Of a stretch of 64,000 bases of DNA, positions 26,464 to 35,251 are shown one piece after another (the first letter of the stretch is position 1; each line of letters opens with the position of its first letter). The DNA comes from PALSA-505 sp036502085 (lineage in GTDB: Bacteria > Actinomycetota > Actinomycetes > Streptosporangiales > Streptosporangiaceae), in assembly GCA_036502085.1 (NCBI GenBank), contig DASXZD010000023.1, positions 21,230 through 85,229 on the forward strand. The letters run 5' to 3'. Position numbers and translations under genes: made by a program. The notes under the pieces were generated by a model that saw only the letters and a program-made list of their open reading frames with translations, did no database searches and had not been told where the DNA came from.

Positions 26464-26542
26464 CGTCTGGCTCCGATCATCGGTGGAGTAGAACACGTTA
26501 CGCGAGACCCAGGCCATGCTGGCGGGAGGGGACACCGATCGG

Positions 26543-27175
26543 ATGGACGCCGAATTCCTCAAGGCCGCGCAGGCGGCCACCGGGTTCATGCCCGCCGCCG
26601 AAGGGCTCGCGCTGCACGAGACGGCCGCCGCCTACGCCCGGGTCGGGCCGGTCATGGAGATCGGCACCTACTGCGGCAAGTCCACGATCTACCTGGCCGC
26701 GGCGGCCAGGGTGGCCGGGCAGTTCGTGATCACGGTGGATCACCACCACGGGTCGGAGGAGAACCAGCCGGGCTGGGAGTATCACGACCCGTCGCTGGTG
26801 GACCCGCGCAGCGGGCGGCTGGACACGCTGCCGCAGTTCAGATCCACGCTCGCCGCCTCGGGCCTGGAGGATCAGGTGATCGCGATCGTCGGCCGGTCGG
26901 CCGACGTGGCGCGGCTCTGGCGCACCGAGCTGGGCATGCTGTTCATCGACGGCGGCCACACCGACGCCGCCGCGGTCGCCGACTACGAGGGCTGGGTCCC
27001 GCACCTGGCCCGCGGCGGGGCGCTCGCCATTCACGACGTGTTCCCCGATCCCGCGGACGGCGGCCAGGCCCCCTACCGGATCTACCGGCGGGCGCTGGCG
27101 TCTGGCGCGTTCACCGAGGTCCGCGTCGAAGGCTCCCTCCGCGTCCTAGAGCGCACCGCCCCCGGCCTCGGCTAG
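26543..27175 (+). CDS. Class I SAM-dependent methyltransferase
   Basis: A protein of about 210 residues with the SAM-binding motif MEIGTYCGKSTIYLAAAARVAG, an acidic loop TVDHHHGSEENQPGW, and the Methyltransf_24-like MLFIDGGHTDAAAVADYEGW. Similar proteins are O-methyltransferase-like enzymes associated with sugar or polysaccharide modification. The stop overlaps that of the convergent gene (CTAG, 27172-27175). The start at 26543 is preceded by GGAGGGG; an ATG at 26516 in frame is an alternative. Probably belongs functionally with the glycan cluster that follows. Confidence 0.82.
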   Translation: MDAEFLKAAQAATGFMPAAEGLALHETAAAYARVGPVMEIGTYCGKSTIYLAAAARVAGQFVITVDHHHGSEENQPGWEYHDPSLVDPRSGRLDTLPQFRSTLAASGLEDQVIAIVGRSADVARLWRTELGMLFIDGGHTDAAAVADYEGWVPHLARGGALAIHDVFPDPADGGQAPYRIYRRALASGAFTEVRVEGSLRVLERTAPGLG

Positions 27176-28284
27176 CAGCTCAGCGGGGTGCAGCCGCAGG
27201 CGGTGGGGTCGGGGGCGGCCTGGGCGGCGGCCGGGTTGGCGCCGGCGTCGCGGAAGAGGGCGGCGCCGGGGGTCGCGCCGGACAGGGCGTCTGCGGCGAG
27301 GATCATCGCCGCCGCTGTCCAGCTGCTCCGCTCGGCGGGGAAGTGCGCCCGGTTGGCGAACTGCCAGCCGGTCCAGTAGGCGCCGTCGGCGTGCCGCAGG
27401 TGCTGGATGGCCGTGAACAGCTTGACCGCCCGGTCACTGTCGCCGAGGGCTTCGAGCGCGATCACCAGCTCGCAGGTCTCCGCGCCGGTCGCCCACGGCT
27501 GGTCGCTGACGCAGCGCACGCCCACTCCGGGCTCGACGAACTCGTCCCAGCGGGCCGCCAGCCGCGCGTGCGCCGCGGCGCCCCTGACCGCCCCGCCGAG
27601 TATCGGGTAGTACCAGTCCATCGAGAACCGGCTCTTGTCGGCGAAGGCTTCGGGATGGCAGGCGATCACGTGCGCGAGCTGGCCGGCGGCGAGCTCCCAT
27701 TCGGGTTGCGGCTCGCCGGCCTGCTTGGCCAGGGCCATCGCGCAGCGCAGGCTCTGGTGGATGCTGGAGCAGCCGGCCAGCAGGGCGAACGGTGCGGGGC
27801 GGCCGTCGGCGTCCCGCTTCCAGGCGAACTCGCCGCGGGGCACCCGCAGGCCGAGCACGAAGTCCATGGCCCGGCGCACCACCGGCCACATCGCCGCCGC
27901 GAACTGCTCGTCCCCGGTCACCTGCAGCTCGTGCCAGACGCCTACCGCAACGTACGCCACCTGGTTGCTCTCCGCGGCGGCGTCGGTGATCGCGGTGCCC
28001 TCGGTCTTGCGCGGCCAGGAGCCGTCCGGCCGCTGCGTCCTGACCAGCCAGTCGTAGGCCCGGCGGGCGGGCTCGGTCAGCCCGCAGACCGACAGCGCCA
28101 TCGCGCACTCGACGTGATTCCACGCGTCGGCGTGCCCGTCCGGCCAGCCGATCGCACCGGTCGGCTGCTGCATGGCAGCCACGCTGCGGCCGGTGGCCAG
28201 GATCTGCTGGGCGGTCGCCGCCCCTGGCACCGCGGGCAGCCGGGTGCGCCGGGTCGTGCACGCCAGGCCGTCAGACAGTGACAT
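27172..28284 (-). CDS. Alpha/alpha-toroid (prenyltransferase / squalene-cyclase-like) protein
   Basis: A 370-residue protein commonly labelled prenyltransferase. It has repeated helical hairpins with QxxxGxxxW-like units (QQPTGAIGWPDGHADAWNHVE, RTQRPDGSWPRKTEGT, LRHADGAYWTGWQFAN), the fold of terpenoid cyclases and lanthionine cyclase-like toroids. No DxDD or zinc site is seen, so a polysaccharide-processing (glycosidase-like alpha/alpha barrel) role is also possible. It ends in a Cys-containing tail (TACGCTPLSC). The gene start at 28284 lies inside the 3' end of the upstream methyltransferase gene (14-nt overlap), so it is co-translated with the glycan genes. Confidence 0.75.
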   Translation of the reverse strand: MSLSDGLACTTRRTRLPAVPGAATAQQILATGRSVAAMQQPTGAIGWPDGHADAWNHVECAMALSVCGLTEPARRAYDWLVRTQRPDGSWPRKTEGTAITDAAAESNQVAYVAVGVWHELQVTGDEQFAAAMWPVVRRAMDFVLGLRVPRGEFAWKRDADGRPAPFALLAGCSSIHQSLRCAMALAKQAGEPQPEWELAAGQLAHVIACHPEAFADKSRFSMDWYYPILGGAVRGAAAHARLAARWDEFVEPGVGVRCVSDQPWATGAETCELVIALEALGDSDRAVKLFTAIQHLRHADGAYWTGWQFANRAHFPAERSSWTAAAMILAADALSGATPGAALFRDAGANPAAAQAAPDPTACGCTPLSC

Positions 28285-29032
28285 GAGCCCTCTGCGGGTG
28301 GGCAAGCCTGGAACCGTTCGGAATCAATTTTCCTGAATAAATGACCAGGCTCTTGCCGATCAGCGGATTGAGCGCCCGGTCGGCGAGCCGGGTGACGGCC
28401 GGGTGCTTCATGATGTCCCAGACCAGCAGCTTGTGGTAGGCGCGGGCGAGCGGGTGCGCGTCGTCGTGCACGCCGACGGCGCACTTGAGCCACCAGTACG
28501 GCGAGTGCAGGCCGTGCGCGTGGTGGTGCCCGGCCACGGCCAGGCCGGCCTGGGCCAGCTTGGCCTCCAGCTCGGCCCGGGTGTAGATGCGCACGTGCCC
28601 GCCGGGGGTGTTGTGGTAGTCCTCGGACAGCGCCCAGCAGATCCGCTCCGGCAACCAGGTCGGCACGGTGACCGCGGCGACCCCGCCGGGCCGCAGCACG
28701 CGGGCGATCTCGCTCATCGCCTGCTGGTCGTCCGGTATGTGCTCGAGCACCTCGGCGGCGATCACCCGATCGAAGGAATCGTCGGGGAACGGCATCGCGG
28801 TGGCGTCGCCGCGCACGGCGCGCCCGGTGCCCTGCGGCGGCACCTCGCCGGCCTCGTGCATCACGGCGAACATGGCGGTCACCTGGGCCAGCTCGGCCAC
28901 GTCCTGGTCCAGCGCGGTCACCTGCGCGCCGCGGCGCAGCGCCTCGAACGCGTGCCTGCCCGCGCCGCAGCCGAGGTCGAGCACAGCCATGCCCTCGGTC
29001 AGCTCCAGGCGGCCGAAGTCGACGGTCAGCAG
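28271..29032 (-). CDS. Class I SAM-dependent methyltransferase, probable CTG start
   Basis: A 253-residue methyltransferase of the Methyltransf_11 type: VLDLGCGAGRHAFEALRRGAQ (motif I), ALDQD, DSFDRVIAAEVLEHIPDD and RVLRPGGVAAVTVPTW. Homologues I recall begin MLTVDFDRL, matching LLTVDFGRLE here, which would start at CTG 29032 with GAAGGGAG 7 nt upstream. No ATG, GTG or TTG lies between it and the distant ATG at 29095. It overlaps the stop of the glycosyltransferase by 7 nt. Probably methylates a sugar or lipid-linked glycan precursor. Confidence 0.8.
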   Translation of the reverse strand: MLTVDFGRLELTEGMAVLDLGCGAGRHAFEALRRGAQVTALDQDVAELAQVTAMFAVMHEAGEVPPQGTGRAVRGDATAMPFPDDSFDRVIAAEVLEHIPDDQQAMSEIARVLRPGGVAAVTVPTWLPERICWALSEDYHNTPGGHVRIYTRAELEAKLAQAGLAVAGHHHAHGLHSPYWWLKCAVGVHDDAHPLARAYHKLLVWDIMKHPAVTRLADRALNPLIGKSLVIYSGKLIPNGSRLAHPQRAHVTV

Positions 29033-30414
29033 GGCCCGGCTCCCTTCATGGCGCCGCGGTACTGGGCGACCGTGGCGCGGGCCACCGCAGGCCACGCGAA
29101 CCGCTCCTGCACCCGGCGCAGCGCGGCGTCGCCGAGCCTGGCCCGCTCGCCCGGCTGGTCGCAGAGCCGCCGCAGCACGGCGGCGAGCTCGTCGGCGTTG
29201 CCCGGCTCGACGAGCACGGCGGCGTCGCCGGTGACTTCGGGCAGCGCACCGGTCCTGGAGGCCACCAGCGGGGTTCCCGAGGCCATGTGCTCCACCGCGG
29301 GCAGCGAGAACCCTTCGTAGAGCGAGGGCACGACGGCGATCTCGGCGCTGGCCAGCAGCTCGGCCAGCTCGGTGTTGCTCATCCCGTGCTGGAACTGCAC
29401 CCGGTCGCCGAGCCCGAGCTCGCCGACCAGCCGGTCGGTCGGGCCGCCGGCGGTGGGCTTACTGACCACGACCAGGCGGCCCCGGGGGGCTCCGGCCGCA
29501 CCGACGGTCCCGGCTGCGTCGGCGGCCTGGCCGTCGATCAGCAGACGGAATGCGCGCAGCAGCGTGGTCACGCCCTTCATCGGCGAGTCCGCGCTGGCCA
29601 CCGCCACGATCAGGCCCGGCGCCCGCGGGGCCGGCCGCGGGTGGAACAGCCTGGTATCCACGCCGAGCGGGATCACCCGTACGTTCTCCGGCGCGGTCTT
29701 GAAGTCCTTGCAGATGTCCCGGCGGGAAGATTCGGAGACGGTCAGGATCGGGCCGGCCTGCGAGACCCGGTGCGCGACCCGGCCCTGCATCCGGACGAAT
29801 CCGTACCAGCGGCGCTTGGACAGCCGGGCCAGGCCGCGCGCCTGCTCCAGCTCGATCCGCCGGTCCACGCTGATCGGGTGATGAATGCTGGTCACCAGGG
29901 GCAGGCCGAGGCGGGCGATGCCGAGCAGGCCGTAGCCGAGCACCTGGTTGTCGTGCACGACGTCGAAGTCGCCGCGGCGCGGGCGCAGGGCGCGCAGCGC
30001 CCGCAGGCTGAAGGTAAGCGGCTCGGGGAACGCCCCGGTCCACATGGCCGCGACCTCGAGCGCGTCGATCCAGTCGCGGTACTCGCGCAGCCCCGGCGTG
30101 CGGAACGGGTCATCGTCGCGGTACAGATCCAGGCTGGGGACTTCGGTGAGGATCGGGCCCGGCTCGAGCTCGGGATACGGCTGGCCGGAGAACACCTCGA
30201 CGCTGTGGCCGAGCGCGGCCAGCTCGCGGCTGAGGTGCCGGACGTAGATGCCCTGGCCGCCGCAGTGCGGCTTGCTCCGGTAGGAGAGCATCGCGATCCG
30301 CAGCGGCCCGTCCGCGGGCGGTGCGGCATCGGGTGCCGGGGCGGATGCCGTGCCTGGCGTGGCTTGCGGCACGGCTACGGTGGTCAGCGGCCGGGGGGCT
30401 CGCACAGTGGTCAC
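29026..30414 (-). CDS. Glycosyltransferase family 4 (GT-B)
   Basis: A 462-residue retaining glycosyltransferase with GT-B fold. Near the N-terminus is RIAMLSYRSKPHCGGQGIYV. In the C-terminal half are VIPLGVDTRLFHPRP, VSKPTAGGPTDRLVGELGLG and the nucleotide-sugar site PSLYEGFSLPAVEHMASGTP (E-x7-E motif). The GTG at 30414 follows an A/G-rich GAAGAAGGG. First gene of a three-gene operon with the methyltransferase and the toroid protein, divergent from a GDP-mannose dehydratase-like gene. It likely transfers a deoxyhexose or mannose residue in an exopolysaccharide or glycolipid pathway. Confidence 0.88.
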   Translation of the reverse strand: MTTVRAPRPLTTVAVPQATPGTASAPAPDAAPPADGPLRIAMLSYRSKPHCGGQGIYVRHLSRELAALGHSVEVFSGQPYPELEPGPILTEVPSLDLYRDDDPFRTPGLREYRDWIDALEVAAMWTGAFPEPLTFSLRALRALRPRRGDFDVVHDNQVLGYGLLGIARLGLPLVTSIHHPISVDRRIELEQARGLARLSKRRWYGFVRMQGRVAHRVSQAGPILTVSESSRRDICKDFKTAPENVRVIPLGVDTRLFHPRPAPRAPGLIVAVASADSPMKGVTTLLRAFRLLIDGQAADAAGTVGAAGAPRGRLVVVSKPTAGGPTDRLVGELGLGDRVQFQHGMSNTELAELLASAEIAVVPSLYEGFSLPAVEHMASGTPLVASRTGALPEVTGDAAVLVEPGNADELAAVLRRLCDQPGERARLGDAALRRVQERFAWPAVARATVAQYRGAMKGAGPC

Positions 30415-30612
30415 GCAGGGTCGCCCTTCTTCTGCTCTTCTGCGATGCCTGAGGAACTGAGCTGATCGAGGCCTGCCTGCGTGACCTCCCAGGCAGCGAA
30501 CATTACCACCGAGTACGGGCTGGCCTGCGGCGGCTGGGTAGGCTACCCGCAACGCTTTCGGCTTTCGCTTTTCGGCGTTCATGCAGCTTTTCGGGCAGGT
30601 AGGGAGGCACCG

Positions 30613-31647
30613 CTGACCGGGCGCGCTCTGATCACCGGAATTACCGGGCAGGACGGCTCCTACCTGGCCGAGCACCTGCTGGCGGCCGGTCATGAGGTCT
30701 GGGGCCTGGTCCGCGGGCAGTCCAACCCGCGGGTGCCGCGGGTCCGCGAGCTGCTGGCCGACGTCAAGCTGGTCCGCGGCGACCTGCTCGACCAGGGCAG
30801 CCTGATCTCGGCCGTCGAGCGGGCCCAGCCGGACGAGGTGTACAACCTGGCGGCGATCTCCTACGTGCCGATGTCCTGGCAGCAGGCCGAGCTCACCGGC
30901 GAGGTCACCGGGCTCGGCGTGCTCCGGGTCCTCGAGGCGATCAGGGTGTGCAGCGGGATCAGCTCCTCGCGGACGCCGGGGCGCGGGCAGATCAGGTTCT
31001 ACCAGGCGTCCTCGTCGGAGATGTTCGGCCAGGTGCGGGAGTCACCGCAGACCGAGGACACGCCCTTTCACCCGCGCAGCCCGTACGGCGTGGCCAAGGC
31101 GTACGGGCACTTTCTCACCCAGAACTACCGCGAGTCATACGGCATGTACGCGGTGTCGGGGATCTTGTTCAACCACGAGTCGCCGCGGCGCGGGACGGAG
31201 TTTGTCAGCCGCAAGGTGACGCTGGGCGCGGCCAAGATCAAGCTGGGCCTGGAGCGCCAGCTCAGGCTGGGCAACCTGTCGGCCAGCCGGGACTGGGGCT
31301 ACGCGGGCGACTACGTGCGCGCGATGCAGCAGATGCTCGCTCGCGATGAGCCCGAAGACTACGTGGTCGGCACCGGCATCATGCACACGGTGACCGAGCT
31401 CATCGAGCACGCCTTCGGTGCGGTGGGGCTGAACTGGCGCGATCACGTGGTCTGCGACGCGGCGTTCATCCGGCCAGCCGAGGTCGATCAGCTGTGCGCC
31501 GACGCGTCGAAGGCGCGGCAGAAGCTCGGCTGGGAGCCGAAGACCACGTTCGGCGAGCTGGTCACGATGATGGTCGAGTCCGATCTGCGGCTGCTGTCGG
31601 CGCCCGGCGGGCACACGGACGACTCGCTGACGCCGGACGGCTGGTAG
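30613..31647 (+). CDS. gmd: GDP-mannose 4,6-dehydratase-like epimerase/dehydratase, probable CTG start
   Basis: An extended SDR of about 344 residues. The NADP site TGRALITGITGQDGSYLAEHLL is at the N-terminus, then DLLDQGSL, VYNLAAISYVPMSW, the catalytic SSSEMFGQVRESPQTED, YGVAKAYG (Tyr-x3-Lys near 158), and NHESPRRGTEFVSRKVT, all typical of GDP-mannose 4,6-dehydratase. An ordinary Gmd starts a few residues before the glycine motif. CTG 30613, with AGGGAGG 5 nt upstream, gives exactly that. GTG 30481 is the alternative and would add 44 unconserved residues. Supplies GDP-4-keto-6-deoxymannose for the adjoining glycan genes. Confidence 0.87.
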   Translation: MTGRALITGITGQDGSYLAEHLLAAGHEVWGLVRGQSNPRVPRVRELLADVKLVRGDLLDQGSLISAVERAQPDEVYNLAAISYVPMSWQQAELTGEVTGLGVLRVLEAIRVCSGISSSRTPGRGQIRFYQASSSEMFGQVRESPQTEDTPFHPRSPYGVAKAYGHFLTQNYRESYGMYAVSGILFNHESPRRGTEFVSRKVTLGAAKIKLGLERQLRLGNLSASRDWGYAGDYVRAMQQMLARDEPEDYVVGTGIMHTVTELIEHAFGAVGLNWRDHVVCDAAFIRPAEVDQLCADASKARQKLGWEPKTTFGELVTMMVESDLRLLSAPGGHTDDSLTPDGW

Positions 31648-31668
31648 CTTCCCGGGGCGTCGCTGGGG

Positions 31669-32394
31669 TTAGCTGACCGCGCTGCCGACCAGGTGGCCGA
31701 TCCCGTAGGTGAGCGCGGCGGCGACGGCGCCGAGGATCAGCTGGCGGGCCGCGCCGCGGATGAACGGCCTGCCGGTCAGCCGGGCCACCGCCCCGCCACC
31801 GACGATGGCGGCCAGCGCCGCGCAGGCCAGCGCCAGCCACAGGTAGGAGGCGCCGGCCAGGTAGGGAATCAGCGGGATCAGGGCGCCGACCGAGAACGCG
31901 ACCAGCGAGGCGCCGGCTGCGGTCACCGGGGAGGGCAGGTCCTGCGGGTCCACCCCGAGTTCCTCGCGTACGTGCACGCTCAGCGCGTGCTTGGGATTCG
32001 CCGAGATCTGCGCGGCGACCTGTCTGGCCAGGGCGGCATCCACGCCGACGGCCCGGAACGTCGCGGCCAGCTCGCGCTGCTCGGCGACGGGGTTGTTCTC
32101 GAGCTCCAGCTTCTCCTTGCGGACTTCGGAGCCGACCAGCTCGTTCTGCGAGGAGACGGAGACGTACTCTCCGGCCGCCATGGAGGAGGCCCCGGCGGCC
32201 AGCCCGGCCAGGCCGGTGAGGATGACGAAGTGCGCGCTGGCTCCGCCGCCGCCTACGCCGGAGATCAGCGACACGTTGGTGACCAGGCCGTCCATCGCGC
32301 CGAAGACCGCAGGCCGCAGCCAGCCGCCCGCCACGTCCCTGTGGTGGTGTCCGTGCCCGTGCGCCTCAGGCCTCGACTCATGTGCGGCGGTCAC
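31669..32394 (-). CDS. VIT1/CCC1-family metal transporter-like membrane protein
   Basis: A 241-residue membrane protein. Its His-rich N-terminus (HGHGHHHRD) is followed by the VIT signature GAMDGLVTNVSLISGVGGGG, ASSMAAGEYVSVSSQNEL, a cytosolic metal-binding helical hairpin (about 95-150), and three C-terminal hydrophobic helices. The family exports Fe2+ or Mn2+ from the cytosol. GTG start at 32394 with AGGGA upstream. Convergent with gmd, 21 nt apart. Confidence 0.87.
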   Translation of the reverse strand: MTAAHESRPEAHGHGHHHRDVAGGWLRPAVFGAMDGLVTNVSLISGVGGGGASAHFVILTGLAGLAAGASSMAAGEYVSVSSQNELVGSEVRKEKLELENNPVAEQRELAATFRAVGVDAALARQVAAQISANPKHALSVHVREELGVDPQDLPSPVTAAGASLVAFSVGALIPLIPYLAGASYLWLALACAALAAIVGGGAVARLTGRPFIRGAARQLILGAVAAALTYGIGHLVGSAVS

Positions 32395-32540
32395 GCTGGA
32401 TCCCTGGCTTCGTCCGGTGCTGGCTCGCCTGGCGAGTCGCCGGCAGGCCGCGCCTGCCCTCGTTTCGCGTGGCAACGGTGCAGCTTAGCGCGCTATTCCG
32501 ATTCCGGGCATAATCCCGGGGTGCGGGCGGCGGTCGCGGG

Positions 32541-33074
32541 TCAGCGTGCGGACGGCGCGGGGGCCGTGCTCGCGGGGGCCGTGCTCGCGGCGATCGGGCG
32601 CAGCTCGTCGGCGTAGCCCTTCGGCACCCGGCGCATGACGCCCTGGTCGTCGATGCTGTACTGGCCCATCCGGCGCAGCGGCGGGGAGTAGGCGTGCACC
32701 GAGACGCTCCGCTCGGCGGCGCCGGTCAGCCGGTGAATGTGGTCGGGCCCGAACGAGAACGAGGTCCCGCCGGGCACGGTGACCGTCGCGTGCTCGCCGC
32801 CGATGCGCGGGTTGCTCTCGGTCAGCGCCCCGGACACGACCCGGACGGCTCCGGCCGAGCCGTCGTGGTCGTGCCAGCCCGTGTCGCTGCCGTACGTCCA
32901 GCACAGCAACCACACGTCGACGTGATCGTCGCGGTGGATGCAGGCGTAGCGCCGCCCGGCTTCGGAGAAGGCCGCGTGCTGACTCCACAGCTCGGGTCGC
33001 CCGGCGATCTCGTTAGCCAGGCGGACCAGCTCCTGCCGGTCGAGATCCCGGTCGGGCAGGGCTAGAAACGTCAT
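32541..33074 (-). CDS. Cysteine dioxygenase-type cupin protein
   Basis: A 177-residue mononuclear-iron dioxygenase homologue, expected to oxidise L-cysteine (or a related thiol) to the sulfinate. Iron ligands H68 and H70 are in TGWHDHDGSAG, with H112/H114 in FGPDHIHRLTG. AVRVVSGALTES is the conserved strand between them. AGGGGAG lies 5 nt before the ATG. The C-terminus has an Ala/Pro/Ser/Thr repeat. Divergent from a LacI regulator with LacI-like operators between. Confidence 0.87.
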   Translation of the reverse strand: MTFLALPDRDLDRQELVRLANEIAGRPELWSQHAAFSEAGRRYACIHRDDHVDVWLLCWTYGSDTGWHDHDGSAGAVRVVSGALTESNPRIGGEHATVTVPGGTSFSFGPDHIHRLTGAAERSVSVHAYSPPLRRMGQYSIDDQGVMRRVPKGYADELRPIAASTAPASTAPAPSAR

Positions 33075-33165
33075 CGTGCTCCCCTCTTCGTGCAGGCAGG
33101 CGTGGCTAAAGAACGTGCTTAACGGCGTGCTTGACAGACGGCGCGGCGCAGGGCCGGCCGTGAGG

Positions 33166-33203
33166 TAAACCGTTTCAGTGAATCGTTTCAGTGAATCGCT
33201 TAA
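33166..33203. promoter_or_regulatory. Cluster of three LacI-type half-palindromes
   Basis: Three CG-centred dyads: AAACCGTTT, then TGAATCGTTTCA and TGAATCGCTTAA. They include two exact 13-bp direct repeats CGTTTCAGTGAAT (33171-33183, 33184-33196). They sit between the divergent cysteine dioxygenase and LacI genes and have the CG-centred symmetry LacI-family proteins bind. A separate 12-bp repeat GTCGGCTGATCT lies at 33243-33275. Confidence 0.55.
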
Positions 33204-33393
33204 GCTGCCGGAGTGTCAAGTGCGCTCGTGCTCTGCCGCGCCGTCGGCTGATCTGTCGGCTGATCTGTCGGCTGACCCGGCGGGCGCGCACCGCGGCTAC
33301 CGGCGGACACACGGCGTGGCTACCGGCGGCGCGCCGCGGCTGGGTGCCGTCGGCTAACCAGGCCGGCCCGCGCCGCGGCTATACGATGACGTC

Positions 33394-34404
33394 GTGCCGG
33401 AGCAGCGCAAGCGCGCCACGATCCGTGACGTCGCCGACGCTACGGGGCTTTCCGCCGCGGCCGTTTCCTACGCGCTGCGCGGCATGCAGACCTCGGACGA
33501 GACGCAGGAACGGGTGCGTCAGGCCGCCGCCGAGCTCGGCTACGAGGCCGACCCGATCGCTCGCGCCCTGGTCAGCGGCAGGACCGGCATGGTCGGGCTG
33601 CTCTGCGGATCGCTGGAGGACATGTGGCAGCAGCTGCTCGGCGTCCGGATCAGCCGCGGGCTGCTCGCGCGGGACCGGTACGCCCTGCTGGTGGACGCGG
33701 GCGGCGACCCTGGCCGGGAGCAGGTGCTCGCCCGGCAGCTGCGCGACCAGCGGGTGGACGGCCTGATCGTGCAGCCGCTCGACCCCTCGTCGGAGCGCTG
33801 GGCGCAGCTGGGGGAGAGCCTGCCGATCGTCTCCATCGGCGACGGCCTGCGCGGCCGCCGGACGGTGGGTGAGGTGCTGTTCGACAACCGGGCCGGGGTG
33901 AACCTGGCGCTGCAGCACCTGCAGGCGCTGGGCCACCGGCGCATCGCGGTGCTCACGCCGACCCGCCCGAGCACCCCGGACCGTCCCGCCGAGCTGCACG
34001 TGAGCACGGAGGCGGAACGGCTGGACCTGGACGTCGGCATCGTGACCACCGGGCAGTCCATGACGGCCGCGACCGATGTCGTGCGGCTGGTGCTGGAGCA
34101 GGCGGACCGGCCGACCGCGCTGTTCTGCTTCTCCGACTCCATCGCCTACGGCGCCTACGCGGCCGCCCGCGCGCTCGGCATGTCCATCCCCGGTGACCTG
34201 TCGATCGTCGGGTACGACAACCATCCGATGTCCGGCCTGCTGACGCCCGGCCTGACCACGGTGGACTGGGACATCGACGGGATCGTCACCGGCTCGGTCA
34301 GGCTGATACTCAAGGCGATCGAGGGCAAGACCCGGCACCGCCGCATCCTGCAGCAGCCGCGGCTGTGCGAGCGCGCCTCCACCGGTCCGCCCGCCGGCCG
34401 CTAG
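33394..34404 (+). CDS. LacI-family transcriptional regulator
   Basis: A 336-residue regulator. The N-terminal HTH with hinge (RATIRDVADATGLSAAAVSYALRG, RVRQAAAELGYEADPIARAL) is followed by a periplasmic-binding-like effector domain (GLIVQPLDPSS, FDNRAGVNLALQHLQALGHRRIA, ALFCFSDSIAYGAYAAARALGMSIPGDLSIVGYDN). GTG start preceded by CTATACGATGAC, a probable -10 for a leaderless message. Effector unknown; it may control the divergent dioxygenase gene and itself through the CG-centred dyads 190-230 nt upstream. Confidence 0.9.
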   Translation: MPEQRKRATIRDVADATGLSAAAVSYALRGMQTSDETQERVRQAAAELGYEADPIARALVSGRTGMVGLLCGSLEDMWQQLLGVRISRGLLARDRYALLVDAGGDPGREQVLARQLRDQRVDGLIVQPLDPSSERWAQLGESLPIVSIGDGLRGRRTVGEVLFDNRAGVNLALQHLQALGHRRIAVLTPTRPSTPDRPAELHVSTEAERLDLDVGIVTTGQSMTAATDVVRLVLEQADRPTALFCFSDSIAYGAYAAARALGMSIPGDLSIVGYDNHPMSGLLTPGLTTVDWDIDGIVTGSVRLILKAIEGKTRHRRILQQPRLCERASTGPPAGR

Positions 34405-34450
34405 TCACCGGCCGCTTTGCCTCACCCGCCGCCCTATGGCTACCGGCCTT

Positions 34451-34504
34451 CATGATCGTGAAGACTCATGCGCGCCCTGGCACGCAAAAGTATTCGCGAT
34501 CATG
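34451..34504. repeat. Intergenic hairpin element 3 (CATGATNNNGAAG family)
   Basis: Arms CATGATCGTGAA (34451-34462) and TTCGCGATCATG (34493-34504) with one G-U-compatible mismatch, between the convergent LacI and PadR genes. Same outer sequence as element 2 but a different centre. Confidence 0.8.
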
Positions 34505-34531
34505 GAAGACGTGCGACGTCAGCGCGGCGCG

Positions 34532-35164
34532 TCAGGGACGGCGGGCGGGCGGAGCGGCGGCGGGCGGAACGGTGCGGGCCCAGTCAGCCCAGCTGGCGAG
34601 GGCCTGGAAGAGGCGGGCTCCGGCCTCGGAGGCGACCCGCAGGGACTGCGCCTGCGGGCTGCCGGTGCTGGCTCCGCCGCTGCTGCTGGCGTCCGGCGGG
34701 CTGATCCCGCCGCGGTCTGTCCCGCTGTCGGCTCGGCCGCCGCGGTCTGTCCCGCCGCTGCGGTCGCCGGCCGCGGCTAGCTGCCGGTAGAGCTCGGCGG
34801 TCTCCTCGTAATAGCAGACCTCGCGGTCAAGGTGCGCGGCGAGATCGTCCGGCGACATCAGCCAGAAGAAGACCGAGCGCAGCAGCGACTCGATCCGCAG
34901 CGTGTGATCGACCCGGTCTTCGGCCAGCCAGCGCCTGACCTCGGCCAGGCCGGCATCGGTGATCCGGTAGGCCTTGCGGCCGCGCGGGCCGTGGCTGTCC
35001 ACCTCGATCAGCCCGGCGTCGGACAGGCGGGCGAGCTCGGCGTAGATCTGCGGGTGCTGGGCCGGCCACGCCGGGCCGAGCGTCTGCCGGAAGCGGCGGG
35101 TCAGGTCATAGCCGCTGCCCGGACCCTCCGCGAGCAGGCCGAGCAGCCCGTGCCGCAGTGACAT
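34532..35164 (-). CDS. PadR-family transcriptional regulator
   Basis: A 210-residue PadR protein of subfamily s2. Its winged helix (SLRHGLLGLLAEGPGSGYDLTRRF, HPQIYAELARLSDAGLIEV, RKAYRITDAGLAEVRRWL) is followed by the Vir_act_alpha_C-like helical domain (RIESLLRSVFFWLMSPDDLAAHL), interrupted at about residues 132-165 by a Gly/Ser/Asp-rich insertion. Effector and target are unknown. Not adjacent to an obvious efflux pump. Confidence 0.88.
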   Translation of the reverse strand: MSLRHGLLGLLAEGPGSGYDLTRRFRQTLGPAWPAQHPQIYAELARLSDAGLIEVDSHGPRGRKAYRITDAGLAEVRRWLAEDRVDHTLRIESLLRSVFFWLMSPDDLAAHLDREVCYYEETAELYRQLAAAGDRSGGTDRGGRADSGTDRGGISPPDASSSGGASTGSPQAQSLRVASEAGARLFQALASWADWARTVPPAAAPPARRP

Positions 35165-35251
35165 CGACGCCCCCTCGCCTCGACCTTCCGTCCGGTGATG
35201 GCCCGCTTGATGACGGCCCCGCCCCGCCCGGTGACGGACGCCGCCCCCGGC

